From NCBI GenBank assembly GCA_018061865.1, contig JAGOTH010000003.1:1-56664 (forward strand): a DNA stretch of 56,664 nt, written 5' to 3'. The notes beneath the pieces were generated by a model. It worked only from the letters and a program-made list of their open reading frames with translations. It made no database searches and was not told the origin of the DNA. Source of the stretch: Minisyncoccota bacterium. GTDB lineage: Bacteria; Patescibacteriota; Minisyncoccia; Phycocordibacterales; UBA9973. Shown here piece by piece: positions 15,124 through 24,771 of this stretch (positions within the stretch are counted from its first letter, which is position 1; each line of letters begins with the position of its first letter). The translations under genes were made by a program, and so were the position numbers.

Positions 15124-16485
15124 TTATTGATTATTAGAATTAGATGATTTCTTCAAAGAAAATCCTGATCCGAAAACAAACCACCTTTTGTCACCGTCTG
15201 GCGTTATGGCTTTCAGCATTGCCTTTGTAACAAAGACTGCAGTAAATAGTGAGACCGCGATTCCAAGTCCCAAAGTTAAAGCAAATCCCCTGATTATAGA
15301 TGTTCCAAACCAGAACAAAATAAGAGAAGTGATTATTCCTGAGAAGTTAGAATCTCTAATAGAAGTCCAGGCTCTTCCAAAACCAGCCTCAACTGCATCT
15401 CTTATGTTTTTACCCTTTCTTCTTTCTTCTTTTATTCTCTCAAAGATAAGAATGTTAGCATCCACAGCAATTCCAACCGATATTATAAATCCAGCGAGTC
15501 CTGCGGCTGTAAGCGTAACTGGAATCAATTTGAACAAGAACAATATTATTACCACATAGAAAGAAAGTGAGATTGAAGCAATTACTCCTGGCAATCTGTA
15601 CCAGATAATCATAAACAAGACGACAACCAAGAATCCGATCAGTGAGGCCTTTAGCCCCGCATCAATCGCTTCTGCTCCAAGAGAAGGACCAACCAGCTCT
15701 GTTCCAATCAATTCGATAGGCAATGGAAGTGCTCCGAAGTTCAAGTTTCTGGCAAGTGACTTCGCTTCTTCGGGCAAGAAAGATCCGCTAATTACCGCCT
15801 CCCCTCCAGAAATAGTATCTCTAATTATTGGAGCTGAGTTAAGTTCCCCATCAAGGAAAATAGCGAGAGCCTCTCCAGTGTGAGCGGTTGTAACTTCTTC
15901 AAAAATCTTTGAACCTTCTTCGTTGAAATTAATAAGAACAACAGGCTCTCCAGAATTTGGATCGAATTCAACAGAAGCTCTCTTTAGATATTTTCCAGTT
16001 AAAACTGGCTCCTCAAAATAAGCAGAGATAAATTCTTCTGAACCTGCAACATTCGGATCTAGTATTGCGTTTTCTGGTATGCCTGTTTCTTTGAATTCTC
16101 CTTTCAATAATCTAAATTCAAGTGAAGGTGTTTCTCCGATGGATTTTATAGCAGAATCAATATCAGTAATCCCAGGAAGCTCGACAACGATTCTCTCTTC
16201 ACCAAAAACAGATTCATTTAAAACAACAGGTTCGGAAACACCGAATAGATTAACCCTTCTTTCAATTACGTCTCTTAATACAGAAACAGCGTCCGGCACA
16301 TCAGAATCTACCAACCCAGAAGTGTCGGCTTTATAGGTTAGAGATGTTCCCCCCTTCAAATCAAGACCTAAGCGAAACGGTTTTCTGACTTCCCCGTTTT
16401 CATTTGGAGATGAAGAAAGAACAAATAAAAATGTTAATAATAACCCGAGCAGAAATACGATTATCCCAAAAATTCTTCTTTTCAT
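15124..16485 (-). CDS. secD: Protein translocase subunit SecD
   Basis: A 453-residue membrane protein with the DLKGGTSL motif at about 42-49 after the first membrane segment, a large extracytoplasmic P1-type region (about 55-250), and five membrane segments in the C-terminal third, including the GIAVDANILIFERIKEE motif. It forms the SecDF complex with the product of the next gene. The extracytoplasmic part is shorter than in E. coli SecD (615 residues) but of usual size for Gram-positive-like and CPR forms. It follows uppP after 31 bp on the same strand. Confidence 0.97.
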   Translation of the reverse strand: MKRRIFGIIVFLLGLLLTFLFVLSSSPNENGEVRKPFRLGLDLKGGTSLTYKADTSGLVDSDVPDAVSVLRDVIERRVNLFGVSEPVVLNESVFGEERIVVELPGITDIDSAIKSIGETPSLEFRLLKGEFKETGIPENAILDPNVAGSEEFISAYFEEPVLTGKYLKRASVEFDPNSGEPVVLINFNEEGSKIFEEVTTAHTGEALAIFLDGELNSAPIIRDTISGGEAVISGSFLPEEAKSLARNLNFGALPLPIELIGTELVGPSLGAEAIDAGLKASLIGFLVVVLFMIIWYRLPGVIASISLSFYVVIILFLFKLIPVTLTAAGLAGFIISVGIAVDANILIFERIKEERRKGKNIRDAVEAGFGRAWTSIRDSNFSGIITSLILFWFGTSIIRGFALTLGLGIAVSLFTAVFVTKAMLKAITPDGDKRWFVFGSGFSLKKSSNSNNQ

Positions 16486-16516
16486 ATAGACATTGATTAT
16501 ATTCTTTTTTTAAGCT

Positions 16517-17296
16517 TTATAAAATTGACAAGAGCAAGATAAAAAGTCCTAAAAATATACGATAAAAACCGAATATTTTGAAAGAATTATTTTTTACATA
16601 ACCCAAAAAAACCTTTAAAACAAAGAGTGAAACTAGAAAAGCTGACAAAAAGCCGATCGCCAGAAACAGAATATCCCCACTTGTTATAACTGCAGAAGTT
16701 TTATATAAATCGTAAAGAGAAGCGGCCCCTATTGTCGGGATAGACAAAACAAAAGAAAAGAAGACAATTCTCTCCCTTTTAAATCCCAAGGAAAGCCCTG
16801 ACAAAACAGTCATAAGAGAACGAGATGTTCCCGGAATCACGGCCAACGCCTGAGCTAGTCCAATTATGAAAGCCTCCTTATTGTTTGGAATCCTATCTTT
16901 TATTTTTGACTCATCAATTTCCCTTTTTGCGTGGTATTTTTCAAAAACAAAAATCAAAATTCCTCCAACAACGAGAGCAGATCCAACAACGACTAGATTT
17001 CCAAAAAAGAAATCTTTTATCATCCTGTACAAAAAGAAACCAACAACCATTGCTGGAATAAAACCAACAATGGCTGAAGAAATTATTTTTCTTTCTTTCA
17101 ATATGTCTCTCCAATATAAAACCAAGATCGCCAACACCGCTCCGAACTGGATAAATACTTGAAATAGTTTCAGGGTGTCAGTTTCTGGGATATTTAATAT
17201 TTCACTGAGAAATATCAAGTGTCCAGTCGAAGAAACTGGAAAAAACTCTGTTAATCCCTCAACTACCCCTAAAATTATAGCTAAAAATATTGTCAT
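16517..17296 (-). CDS. uppP: Undecaprenyl-diphosphatase UppP/BacA
   Basis: A 259-residue polytopic enzyme of seven or eight membrane segments. Signature 1 is EGLTEFFPVSSTGHL (13-27) and signature 2 is PGTSRSLMTVLSGL in the middle. It removes a phosphate from undecaprenyl diphosphate so the carrier can be reused for peptidoglycan and glycan export. The start overlaps the stop of the PAP2 gene by 4 bp, which suggests translational coupling. Confidence 0.97.
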   Translation of the reverse strand: MTIFLAIILGVVEGLTEFFPVSSTGHLIFLSEILNIPETDTLKLFQVFIQFGAVLAILVLYWRDILKERKIISSAIVGFIPAMVVGFFLYRMIKDFFFGNLVVVGSALVVGGILIFVFEKYHAKREIDESKIKDRIPNNKEAFIIGLAQALAVIPGTSRSLMTVLSGLSLGFKRERIVFFSFVLSIPTIGAASLYDLYKTSAVITSGDILFLAIGFLSAFLVSLFVLKVFLGYVKNNSFKIFGFYRIFLGLFILLLSIL

Positions 17297-17772
17297 AGTT
17301 TAAAAAATTTAGTTAAAACTTTGTAGATTATATACGAAATAAATATTCCGAGAAGCCCCCCAACAAAACAGTCATAAAAAGTATGGACACCACTCAAAAC
17401 CCTGGCCGTTGCAATCAAGAAAGAAGCTATAAAAAATAAAAACCATATTTTCTTTTTTGTAAAAAATAAACAAGCTGAAATAGCAAAGAACACGGCAGAA
17501 TGAGAAGAAGGAAAACTATATGGATCAAATGGCAAAAATAAAGGCTCTACCCCACTTTCAACGAATGGTCTTTCAATCATAAAAGCTTCTTTGATTAACA
17601 TTGAAATAGCTAGCGCAATGGTGGCTGAAATAAAGCAAAAAACAAAATCGGAAAAGGTTCTTTTTTTATTTTCTGTAAAAATAAATAGTACAATAAAATA
17701 TAAAGCTACCGACAAGATGACAATTCTGTCTAGATTTGTGGCAAAGAAAATTGTAATTTCAGGATTAATCAT
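17293..17772 (-). CDS. PAP2 family membrane phosphatase
   Basis: A 159-residue membrane protein with the three-part acid-phosphatase signature: KEAFMIERP (Lys61, Arg68, Pro69), PSSHS (88-92, catalytic His91) and RVLSGVHTFYD (Arg124, His130, Asp134). Such enzymes act on lipid phosphates, including undecaprenyl diphosphate, so it may duplicate or complement UppP. It overlaps rodA (ATGA at 17769-17772) and uppP by 4 bp each, placing two lipid-phosphate phosphatases and a cell-wall polymerase in one transcript. Confidence 0.93.
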   Translation of the reverse strand: MINPEITIFFATNLDRIVILSVALYFIVLFIFTENKKRTFSDFVFCFISATIALAISMLIKEAFMIERPFVESGVEPLFLPFDPYSFPSSHSAVFFAISACLFFTKKKIWFLFFIASFLIATARVLSGVHTFYDCFVGGLLGIFISYIIYKVLTKFFKL

Positions 17773-18887
17773 AGACCAAGAAATTCGTTTCGCATCTCAT
17801 CTCTGTGAGCCGAACGAATATTTGTTCTGGCGCTCATTAGTATCCCAAGCGCCAAAAATTCAGCTATTAAATGCGACCCTCCGTAACTCATAAATGGCAA
17901 AGTAATTCCGGTGACTGGCAAAAGTCCTATATTCATTCCAATATTAATAACAATATGACTCATAAACATAATCGCCACCCCAAAGGCAAACAAAACTTCA
18001 AAGTTTGACGCTCCATATCGGGCGACAATAATAACCCTATACACAACCACCCCATAAAAAATAATTAATAGGAACGAACCAATAAAACCCCACTCCTCCG
18101 AAAATGCGGCGAAAACAAAATCCGTCTCATATTCTGGAAGATAGTTTAACCTTGACTGAGTTCCATATCCAAGACCTTTACCCAGAAATCCTCCTGAACC
18201 AACAGCGATTGTCGATTGATATGCGTTATATCCACTATCTTGAAGATCTGAAAGTGGGTTGAGAAATGTAAGAATTCTGTCTCTTTGATAATCTTTAAAT
18301 AAAAACAGCCAAGACAATGAAAACAAGACGACAGATGTAAGAAAGAAGGCCAAGAGGTGTTTTTTTGAAATTCCAGAAACCAAAGTCATTCCAACCCAAA
18401 TTAAAAGCAGAATCATTGCAGATCCAAAGTCCGGCTGAAGCAAGACAAGAGCGAACGGAATTACCATGTAAATTCCAGAGACAAAAATGTGCTTGAAATT
18501 GGCAATCTCGACATGCCGTCTAGAAAAATATTTTGCCAAAATTAAAATCAGAACCACTTTCATTAAGTCCACCGGCTGAAAAGAAAATCCTCCAAGATCA
18601 AACCAGCTTTGTGCACCTTTTGCCACTTTTCCAATTGCCAGAATAAGCAAGAGTAAAGAAAGCATTGCAAAATATAAAGAAACTATAACTTTTGATTTTC
18701 TTAAAAATTTAAAATCCAAATTAGAAGCACCAAAAAAGACAATCAAGGAAACAATTATCCAAATAAGTTGCCTAGAGAAAAGAGACGAATCCCCACCAAA
18801 AGAATACATTGTCACGAGTCCCGCTCCCAAAATAGGAATTAGTGCTCCTAATAAATAAAAATCAATGTTCTTAAAAAAATCTCGCAT
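17769..18887 (-). CDS. rodA: RodA, SEDS family peptidoglycan glycosyltransferase
   Basis: A 372-residue protein with about ten membrane segments. SEDS-family marks are present: RDRILTFLNPLSDLQDSGYN, AVGSGGFLGKGLGYGTQSR with the conserved Asp-containing loop ETDFVFAAFSEEWGF, and GITLPFMSYGGSHL near the C terminus. RodA polymerises lipid II during cell elongation, usually with a class B penicillin-binding protein, which is not in this window. It is encoded 3 nt after the anchored Cys-rich protein and overlaps the PAP2 gene. Confidence 0.95.
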   Translation of the reverse strand: MRDFFKNIDFYLLGALIPILGAGLVTMYSFGGDSSLFSRQLIWIIVSLIVFFGASNLDFKFLRKSKVIVSLYFAMLSLLLLILAIGKVAKGAQSWFDLGGFSFQPVDLMKVVLILILAKYFSRRHVEIANFKHIFVSGIYMVIPFALVLLQPDFGSAMILLLIWVGMTLVSGISKKHLLAFFLTSVVLFSLSWLFLFKDYQRDRILTFLNPLSDLQDSGYNAYQSTIAVGSGGFLGKGLGYGTQSRLNYLPEYETDFVFAAFSEEWGFIGSFLLIIFYGVVVYRVIIVARYGASNFEVLFAFGVAIMFMSHIVINIGMNIGLLPVTGITLPFMSYGGSHLIAEFLALGILMSARTNIRSAHRDEMRNEFLGL

Positions 18888-18890
18888 ATT

Positions 18891-19661
18891 TTAACGAGGC
18901 AAAACCCTAGGAATTATATCTGCGCGAACAGGGTCTCCATCAAATGGCTCTAACCAAGTAAAGAATACTTCTGACTGTGCCTGTGGTCCCATAGATTGAA
19001 TAAAAGTTTCAGAAGAATGGATCGCACTTCCCTTCTCATCATACAAAACAACAACAAAAGTTATATCTTCTATTTCATTCAAAGAATTATTAGAAGCGGT
19101 TGCTCTAACTAATGGAATATTATTATCAAAATCTATTTCTCTTTTTCCAATAATAATATTATCCTTTGTTTCTTCTCGTGGAGACTTTTGCCAAGTTATG
19201 TTCGGAGCAAAGGTAAAAATTGTTCTCTCTATCTCTTGATTCCCTGTCTGAATTGTTGGTTCAAATATGTAAGTAAAACCATTTTCTTCTAAAAATGTTG
19301 TTCCGCTTCTTGATCCAATATAAGATCCGTCTGGTCCATAAAATTTAAATTCATAGGCTATCGATCTTGAATAAGCACCAACATTTTTATTTTCAACATA
19401 AGCAACTGAGTTCCAAATACCATCTGCAACCTTAAAAGATCTACTCCAAGAAACAACTGGTGGCACAAGTAAATCTGCACAAAGTCTCTGACAAGACCCG
19501 CCACAATCCACTCCCTCTTCATCTCCATTTTGCTTTTGATCAGAGCAAGTAGCTGGCTTCAAAATAGTAGGAAGTAAAAAAAGTAATATTGAAGCTCCAA
19601 TAATAAAGCCTAAGAAAAAAATAAACTTTAGTTGTTTTCTGGCACCCCAAGATAATGACAT
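18891..19661 (-). CDS. Anchored extracytoplasmic protein with a Cys-rich knot
   Basis: About 256 residues starting MSLSWGARKQ (an ATG 18 nt upstream is also open). A membrane segment at about residues 12-32 is followed by a compact Cys-rich motif, CSDQKQNGDEEGVDCGG then SC and LC, which resembles calcium-binding or disulfide-knot repeats seen in secreted proteins. A beta-rich domain of about 180 residues follows, reminiscent of Ig-like or CARDB-type folds. It sits just ahead of rodA, with a 3-nt gap. The function is unknown, and a cell-surface or division-site role fits the context. Confidence 0.7.
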   Translation of the reverse strand: MSLSWGARKQLKFIFFLGFIIGASILLFLLPTILKPATCSDQKQNGDEEGVDCGGSCQRLCADLLVPPVVSWSRSFKVADGIWNSVAYVENKNVGAYSRSIAYEFKFYGPDGSYIGSRSGTTFLEENGFTYIFEPTIQTGNQEIERTIFTFAPNITWQKSPREETKDNIIIGKREIDFDNNIPLVRATASNNSLNEIEDITFVVVLYDEKGSAIHSSETFIQSMGPQAQSEVFFTWLEPFDGDPVRADIIPRVLPR

Positions 19662-19715
19662 ATATAAAGAGTATACCAAGTTTGGAGTCTAAAGTTGAAT
19701 CTTCAAAAAGTTTTT

Positions 19716-21884
19716 TTATTCAATCACTATAGGTATCTCCAATACGCCAGATAATCCTGATGTTGTATTTGTGGCAACTATGGTTATTGGGTAAACACCA
19801 TCCTCTGGTATATCTTCCCCCAAGCTAAACGAAAGGTATGTATCGTCGTAGTGGTCCGAACGAATCAATGAATATCCTCCAAAAGATAGGTAGTCAAATA
19901 CAGGTGGCTCAAGTAGAGAGTACTCAAATGAAGAACTGTCCCCACAAAAAACTGTATCCCTATTTACAATAGTAATAGGTAAACTAATGAAAGCGCCACC
20001 CCCTTCTCCACCTTCGTAATATGGACTGTATGTGTAGGGGTAATCTGGGTCAGCATATAATTTTGGTGGACGGCGAGTACAATCTGTTTCTGGCATTTCA
20101 ACATGAAACTGAATACTTGTTGGAGAAATGGCGAGAATTGGTCCAATCTTTATGTTATTCGCTTCATCATAAAAAACTTTATCTGCCCTCAAAGTAACTC
20201 GCTTCACATCTGCGTACCATGGTGTGTCAGTAGGCTGTAGGTCCAAAAGTTGTGTATATTGATTTTCCGAATCGTCTACAAGTTCACTAGCACTGTGATA
20301 CATCCGATTAATAAACAGTCCGGCCTGATTCGATGTGACTATGTCATTTGCTAATTGCCCATCAAAACCCATCGCTTTCCTATATTCAATAGTATAGATA
20401 ATACTCTCTCCTTCTGGGTCAGGAGAACGTACTTGCGCATATTTTTTTGAACTTCCTATATCTTCCAAGACATTGATCGTATAATCTCCCGTCTCATCTA
20501 TAATCTGTACATCAGTTGGAGATAGCCAACCAAGCACGTCCTTGTACCATCCATTGAAATGAAGCGCGAACGCCCCTCCCATAACATCAAATTTATTTCC
20601 ATATTCGACATGCTCACAATTATATGAATAAGAATTGTAGGCTTTCACACCACAGTCAAGACCGTTGGCATGCCGTAGACCAAGACTGTGTCCAATCTCA
20701 TGTGACAAAACATAATCCAGTTTTGTAAAAGGAAATGGATATTCTCCATAATAGTAATACTGATCAGCATATTCCGAATCTTTAAATTGGAGCTGTGCAT
20801 ATGAGATGGAATACTCCTCACCACCAAGATCAATATTTACAGGACCTACTGTGGAGAAACCGGAATAAACACCTGAAGTACTGTCATTATAGATAACGAT
20901 ATGATCATATGATGAAAGATCTATATCGTTTTCTATAAGATATTCATCCAGTTCTCCACCCCACAGACTAACACTCCACGGATCAGACTCACGCGGGATG
21001 TTCACCCACCCATATACATCGCCATAGAAATCTATTTGATTGTACGATTGTTCTTTGTAAAATTCATCAAACGGACTGCTGAAAAATATTTCATCTGCTT
21101 CCTCTGGTGTAAAAAATACATCTCCTGTGTCTTCGTATCTAACAAGGAAAACTGCGACTTTGTTTGTTGCCACAGCTTCATCCTCTCCTCCTGGCATTTC
21201 CATTTTTGCAGTTTCCCCAGTATGAGTATGTGAATGAATAGAACTTTTTATCTGTGTCGGCACAGGGTTTCCGATTATTGTCGAACCGGAAATCTTGCCG
21301 GAAACAGTGACACTTGCTCTCGCGAATTCTATTTCTTTTGTTGGTAAAATATCGTAACGTTTTCCATTGTTTGTTACAACAAAGCTTCTGAAATAAGAAT
21401 TCTCAGGATTTTCAAAATCATCTACATGTTCGGTATATAGCTCTCCTGTGATAGTGTCAGGTGCCTCAATTTCTTCTTGCGCAACTTCGGGCAAAAGTGC
21501 GACAAGATTTTCTGAAAGAGATATTTCTGTTAGGTCTACAGTTTTTCCTTCAGTTGCGAGTAACCCTATAGTATCTCCTCGGACTGCCAATGTTTCTGTT
21601 AGAGACTTCTCTGCTCTTTTCTTTCTCGGTTCCCATATATACCACGCGTCAGATGTACGAACATTGTTCAATCTTTCTATCTCTTTATTGAGCGCAACAA
21701 CCGTATCTGTCGTCACGCCTGATCCGAGTGTGTTTGTGTCTCGAGTAGCTTCTAGTATATTACCTGCCTGAGATAATGCGTTATTACCCGCGAGCCCATA
21801 AATAAAATAGCCAGTAAATACAATTAAAGAAAAAAACAAAAATAATCTAACAGAGTCATATTCTGGTCCCTTTAAAAATTTCAT
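19716..21884 (-). CDS. Secreted M6-like zinc metalloprotease
   Basis: A 722-residue protein with an N-terminal membrane segment or signal anchor (about 11-28), a propeptide-like region of about 200 residues, then a metallopeptidase domain with the zinc motif HEIGHSLGLRH (His395, Glu396, His399, His405) and a following DVMGG Met-turn. The C-terminal part (about 540-722) is beta-rich with Cys in DCTRRPP and FCGDSS. The arrangement resembles M6 (immune-inhibitor-A) peptidases. It would act outside the cell on surface or host proteins. A TGATATAAT box 6 nt before the ATG predicts a leaderless mRNA. Confidence 0.85.
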   Translation of the reverse strand: MKFLKGPEYDSVRLFLFFSLIVFTGYFIYGLAGNNALSQAGNILEATRDTNTLGSGVTTDTVVALNKEIERLNNVRTSDAWYIWEPRKKRAEKSLTETLAVRGDTIGLLATEGKTVDLTEISLSENLVALLPEVAQEEIEAPDTITGELYTEHVDDFENPENSYFRSFVVTNNGKRYDILPTKEIEFARASVTVSGKISGSTIIGNPVPTQIKSSIHSHTHTGETAKMEMPGGEDEAVATNKVAVFLVRYEDTGDVFFTPEEADEIFFSSPFDEFYKEQSYNQIDFYGDVYGWVNIPRESDPWSVSLWGGELDEYLIENDIDLSSYDHIVIYNDSTSGVYSGFSTVGPVNIDLGGEEYSISYAQLQFKDSEYADQYYYYGEYPFPFTKLDYVLSHEIGHSLGLRHANGLDCGVKAYNSYSYNCEHVEYGNKFDVMGGAFALHFNGWYKDVLGWLSPTDVQIIDETGDYTINVLEDIGSSKKYAQVRSPDPEGESIIYTIEYRKAMGFDGQLANDIVTSNQAGLFINRMYHSASELVDDSENQYTQLLDLQPTDTPWYADVKRVTLRADKVFYDEANNIKIGPILAISPTSIQFHVEMPETDCTRRPPKLYADPDYPYTYSPYYEGGEGGGAFISLPITIVNRDTVFCGDSSSFEYSLLEPPVFDYLSFGGYSLIRSDHYDDTYLSFSLGEDIPEDGVYPITIVATNTTSGLSGVLEIPIVIE

Positions 21885-21890
21885 ATAAAA

Positions 21891-21899
21891 ATTATATCA
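21891..21899 (-). promoter_or_regulatory. Extended -10, leaderless promoter of the metalloprotease
   Basis: TGATATAAT on the minus strand (TATAAT at 21891-21896), 6 nt before the ATG at 21884. It directly follows the rRNA terminator. Confidence 0.65.
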
Positions 21900-21902
21900 C
21901 AT

Positions 21903-21940
21903 AGCAAAAAAAAGCGAACTCACATTCGCTTTTTTTGCTT
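21903..21940 (-). terminator. Terminator of the 23S-5S operon
   Basis: A perfect 16-bp stem: AGCAAAAAAAAGCGAA at 21903-21918 and its complement at 21925-21940, loop CTCACA. It has T-rich arms on both strands. Confidence 0.9.
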
Positions 21941-21959
21941 TTGTATTTCGGGAATTTTG

Positions 21960-22070
21960 TGTTGGCGACTAGCTACTCTCCCTCTTGCGAAGTACCATCA
22001 CCACTACTGCGCTTAACTTCTGTGTTCGGAATGAGAACAGGTGTACCCACAGCGTCAAATCACCAACACA
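21960..22070 (-). rRNA. rrf: 5S ribosomal RNA
   Basis: About 110 nt. The 5' and 3' ends pair (TGTTGGTG with CGCCAACA), and internal elements such as CCGAACACAGAAGTTAAGC and the GATGGTAC segment match bacterial 5S. It lies about 60 nt downstream of 23S on the same strand, with a CTTGTTC/GAACAAG hairpin (22087-22105) in the spacer. Ends are estimated to within a few bases. Confidence 0.95.
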
Positions 22071-22110
22071 AAACCCCCGAAAAAACTTGTTCTTATGGAA
22101 CAAGATAAAA

Positions 22111-22135
22111 TGATATACAAATTTCCTAATAGGAA
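22111..22135 (-). repeat. 3' half of the 23S processing stem
   Basis: This 25-nt segment is complementary, with one G-U type difference, to 26009-26033 at the other end of the 23S gene. The two would pair in the precursor to form the stem cut by RNase III-like processing. Confidence 0.85.
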
Positions 22136-22414
22136 TCGAATATTAGTACGCCTCAGCTAAAAAGATTACTCTTCTTACACTTAGCGCCTATCAACGTGAT
22201 CATCTCTCACGATTCTTAACGATTCCTTATCTTGGAGCTGGCTTCCCACTTAGATGCTTTCAGTGGTTATCCATGCCCGACATAGCTACCCTGCGGTCCA
22301 GTTGGCACTAGAGCAGGTACACCAGAGGTCAGTTCACTTCGGTCCTCTCGTACTAGAAGCGACTCTCCTCAAGAATCAACGAGTGCAGTAGATAGGAGAC
22401 CAACCTGTCTTGCG

Positions 22415-22917
22415 CATCTTTTCACACATTACTGTGTGGATTGGACTATAACTTATTCTGCGAAGCCTTTCGGCGAAGCAGAACCTCAACATTTAGTCTC
22501 TACGGGTAATGATAAATTTTTTAAAAGAGAGGAGGCAATGGTGGACAGCAAAAAGTACTGCCGAGGTTGCTACTTTTTACAGTAGCCCGCTCATTGTCAT
22601 CACCTCCTCAAAAAAATCTACCACCTTCCCTCGGTGTTGTCCTTTTCACTTACTGAATGAAAGGATTTCACCGATATTAGTTGAGCATGTCATTGCATAT
22701 CACTATGCACGACCGCCGCAATTGGTTGGTTTCTATTCCCGACTCACCAGTCGGGATTTCGATTCTTGTTTTTAATTAAGATATCGAAACTTTATTTAGT
22801 CGACGAAAAGACTAAAACAGATTTTGTTCTGTAAATATTTTTTTAATGAAAAAATATTTGAAAAAATTTCCTCGGGACTCAGACGGTCCTTCAGTCAATA
22901 TAAATATTGACTTCAGG
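22415..22917 (-). ncRNA. Group I intron in 23S at the site equivalent to E. coli 2593
   Basis: A 503-nt insertion in helix 93. The joined exons read ACCGT then CGCAAGACAGGT, which restores the helix. The 5' exon ends in U and the intron ends in G, as in group I introns. Conserved core elements occur in order: CAATTGCGGCGG (22713-22724), AGAGACTAAATG (22490-22501, R-like) and AAGTTATAGTCC (22443-22454, S-like), with GACTA/TAGTC able to form P7 and TTCTGC/GCAGAA a P8 hairpin. No homing-endonuclease frame is present. The 5' splice position is less certain, since my P1 pairing gives U-A at the junction and one C-C mismatch. Confidence 0.85.
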
Positions 22918-23580
22918 ACGGTCTGAACCCAGCTCGCGTACCTTTTTAAATGGCGAACAGCCATACGCTTGGGAGCTTCTCCACCCCCGCGCTAAGGTGA
23001 GCCGACATCGAGGTGCCGAACTCCGCCGTCGCTATGGACGCTTAGGCGGAACTAGCCTGTTATCCCCGGAGTAGCTTTTATCCGTTAATCGTTGGCCGCA
23101 TCTAATGCGGGCCGTCGGTTCACTAGGTTCTGCTTTCGCACCTGCTCGACATGTCCGTCTTACAGTCAAGCCATCTTATGCCCTTACACTATCGGCACGG
23201 TTTCCATTCGCGCCTAGATGACCTTAATAAACTCCTCCGTTACTCTTTAGGAGGATACCACCCCAGTAAAACTACCCATCAGATACTGTTTCTCTGCGTT
23301 TTTGCCGCAGGGATTAGAATATACCTTGCTAGAGAATGGTATTGCACTGACGACTCCACAAGAACCAGGGTTCTTGCTTCAAAGTCTCCCATTTATTCTA
23401 CGCAATAGAAAAATATACTCAATATCAAATTGTAGTGAAGCTTCCGGGGTCTTTTCGTCTAACTGCACTTAACCGGCATCTTCACCGGTACTGTATTTTC
23501 ACCGAGCAAATCTCCGAGACAGTTCCCCACTCATTACACCATTCGTGCGCGTCGGAACTTACCCGACAAGGTATTTCGCT

Positions 23581-23816
23581 CTTCTATACCTCTCAGAAGG
23601 ACTCTATCTTCATCCGATTCACCAGAATCGCCCTGGGGGCAATTCGAAATAATTCGGATGCTTGACGTTGGTCTCTCGTTTATCAAGTTTGGACTACATT
23701 CACATTACTGTGGTGTAGGTAGCTTATTAATGGGTGATGAAATTTGTTTAATTAACTATTTACTTTTTTCTATAACAGTCCCAGTCCATCGCAACACTTA
23801 TAGTTAAATGTTGCGA
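23581..23816 (-). ncRNA. Small group I intron in 23S at the site equivalent to E. coli 1931
   Basis: A 236-nt insertion between CCTAAGGT and AGCGAAATACC. The 5' exon ends in U and the intron ends in G. An S-like element AAGATAGAGTCC (23599-23610), a P8-type pair CATCCGA/TCGGATG, and an R-like GAGAGACCAACGTC (23664-23677) occur in the expected order. The exon segment CTATAACGGTCCTA can pair for 14 bp with the intron segment at 23770-23783, and the first intron bases fold as TCGCAACA/TGTTGCGA. P7 is weaker than in the other intron. At 236 nt it is near the lower size limit for group I introns and encodes no protein. Confidence 0.75.
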
Positions 23817-23851
<35 letters not shown>

Positions 23852-24596
23852 CAGGGCTTATATCACTAGCTCGTACCAATCTGAGAACAAAATGAATTGC
23901 ACTCAGGTATGGTACGAACCTGCAATATTTGACCTTCTGGCATTGGTCAGGTGTCACCCCCTATACTTCCTCTTTCGAGTTCGCAGGGAGCTGTGTTTTT
24001 GGTAAACAGTTGGCAGGGATTCTTTCGCTGCGGCCGCTTGAGTTAACAAGCGGCAAGCCTTATTGCAAACTTACGGCTGCTATTTTGCCGAGTTCCTTGG
24101 AGATACCTCACTCGTTCGTCTAGGTCTTCTCGACCAAACCACCTGTGTCGGTTTTGGTACGGTCTCGTTGTAGTTGAAGCTTAGAAGTTTTTCTCGGAAG
24201 CGTGCTTTGTAGAATTAGCATGGGCGAACCCACACTTCTGCATTTCGCTTGGACATACACATTAAAGTGTTCGCGTCTGGATTTACCTGGACGCTACCCT
24301 CACTGACACACAGAAATCCAATTATCTGCTCTACATACTACCCTTCGTCCCTCCATCGCACTACTGCGAGGTCACGGAATATTAACCGTGTGTCCATCAT
24401 CTGCGGCATTTGCCATCGACTTAGGACCGACTAACCCTTCGCTGATTATCATCGCAAAGGAAACCTTGGTTTTTCGACGGTAAGGATTCTCACCTTACTT
24501 GCGGTTACTTGTGCCAACATTCTTACTTCCGTACGCTCCACCATGGGTCACCCCTTTGGCTTCAATGCGAAGTACGGAATACTCTCCTACCACTCA

Positions 24597-24660
24597 CGAA
24601 CTTCATGAAGAATATAAAAATAATCTTACGAATAAAATTACATTCTTCATGAAGTTCGCG
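24597..24660 (-). other. 23S helix expansion
   Basis: Sixteen-base arms (24598-24613 and 24643-24658, GAACTTCATGAAGAAT and its complement) around an AT-rich loop of about 30 nt extend a helix that is short in E. coli 23S. There are no intron core elements, so this is probably retained in the mature RNA. Confidence 0.6.
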
Positions 24661-24739
24661 AATCCTCAGTTTCGGTACAATACTTAGCCCCGATTATTTT
24701 CGGCGCGAGATCTCTAGATGAGTGAGCTGTTACGCTTTC

Positions 24740-24771
<32 letters not shown>

